NCBI GenBank assembly: GCA_964352775.1
Contig: CAYGTK010000017.1
Location: forward strand, 1 to 31,750
Source: CAYGTK01 sp964352775
Lineage (GTDB): Bacteria > Bacteroidota > Bacteroidia > Chitinophagales > CAIOSU01
Length of the DNA stretch: 31,750 nucleotides
Direction of reading: 5' to 3'
Positions 31,419-31,750 of the stretch are shown here, piece by piece (the stretch's first letter is position 1; every line of letters begins with the position of its first letter). Position numbers and translations under genes: made by a program. The notes below the pieces were generated by a model that was not told the origin of the DNA, did no database searches, and saw only the letters and a list, made by a program, of their open reading frames with translations.

Positions 31419-31750
31419 ATAAGGATCCTTACGGGATCTTCTACTAACCCTTTCAAGGTATTCAAGAACTTGGCTCCTGTAACTCCATCTACCACTCTGT
31501 GATCGCACGATAGGGTCACCTTCATTACATTGGTATTTTTCAACTGACCATCATCTCCCAATACTGGTATTTTCTTAATACCACCTACTGCCAAAATACA
31601 GGCGTCAGGCGGATTAATGATAGCTGTGAATTCTTCAATACCAAACATCCCTAAATTGGAAATAGAGAAGGTATTACCCTGCATTTCGTCAGGTTGTAGT
31701 TTCTTGTCTTTCGCTTTTCCAGCCAACTCACGAACCTCGGCCGCAATGTG
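31415..31750 (-). CDS. pdhC: Dihydrolipoamide acetyltransferase (E2), C-terminal part, cut by window edge
   Basis: This is the C-terminal 111 codons of a 2-oxoacid dehydrogenase E2 acyltransferase. The frame stays open to the window edge; a TTG at 31726 lies inside the gene and is not a start. The catalytic motif SCDHRVVDGVTGAKFL, with the conserved His and Asp of the DHRxxDG signature, is complete. FSISNLGMFGIEEFTAIINP is also diagnostic. The sequence best fits pyruvate dehydrogenase E2 of Bacteroidota; another 2-oxoacid complex cannot be excluded from this part. The lipoyl and E1-binding domains lie outside the window. Confidence 0.88.
   Translation of the reverse strand, partial: HIAAEVRELAGKAKDKKLQPDEMQGNTFSISNLGMFGIEEFTAIINPPDACILAVGGIKKIPVLGDDGQLKNTNVMKVTLSCDHRVVDGVTGAKFLNTLKGLVEDPVRILI

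Noticed and set aside
31415..31726. Free-standing 103-residue protein
   Set aside because: The frame is open to the window edge, TTG 31726 encodes an internal Leu, and the sequence is the end of an E2 acyltransferase.

Overview
The window reads as chromosome of a Bacteroidota bacterium, probably Flavobacteriia-like. Three proteins end in type IX secretion (T9SS) type A sorting domains. Omp28-type proteins, a DUF6029-type barrel and an SprB-like adhesin are present. Several starts lack an obvious Shine-Dalgarno sequence, and some are preceded by TAnnTTTG-like -7 boxes. Two intergenic stretches resemble dispersed repeats familiar from this phylum. No tRNA, rRNA, CRISPR array, transposase or prophage gene was seen.

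Layout. (1) 1-314: gene-free mosaic of short repeats. (2) 315-1620 (-): STAS protein and RNase Z, divergent from clpC (1841-4402, +) with its terminator. (3) 4627-5637 (+): short Crp/Fnr regulator and a DoxX-like membrane protein, followed by two palindromes with no gene to serve. (4) 10546-5898 (-): pheT, a small coiled-coil protein, zapA and rny, closed by a terminator. (5) 13137-10601 (-): DUF6029-type barrel and Omp28-like lipoprotein, divergent from a TlpA-like thioredoxin (13254-13781, +). (6) 13970-21076 (+): a 2368-residue surface protein with a 70-residue disulfide-type repeat array, a jelly-roll-like module, a beta-helix and a T9SS tail. It is followed by a small membrane protein, a T9SS-tailed protein (-) and an Omp28/T9SS protein (+). 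(7) 24312-26101 (+): umuD and umuC, coupled by a GTGA overlap. (8) 28766-26035 (-): tight five-gene operon of rhodanese lipoprotein, thioredoxin, fatty acid hydroxylase-family protein, DUF2490 protein and YjbR-like protein. It is divergent from a flavin reductase (28828-29475, +) across a 13-bp inverted repeat. (9) 29703-31750: dienoyl-CoA reductase-type SDR, CoA-binding protein, a small unknown protein (+), and the 3' end of a pyruvate dehydrogenase E2 gene running off the window.

How the parts may work together. Regions 5 and 6 are rich in extracytoplasmic thiol chemistry: three CxxC proteins flank a giant protein that carries two cysteines in nearly every repeat. This suggests, without proving, a link between envelope redox proteins and folding of T9SS cargo. 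Region 4 places a predicted coiled-coil protein between pheT and zapA, so it is a candidate ZapA partner. Region 8 is the least familiar grouping and the best candidate for an undescribed pathway. Most of the window is otherwise ordinary housekeeping and envelope genes.
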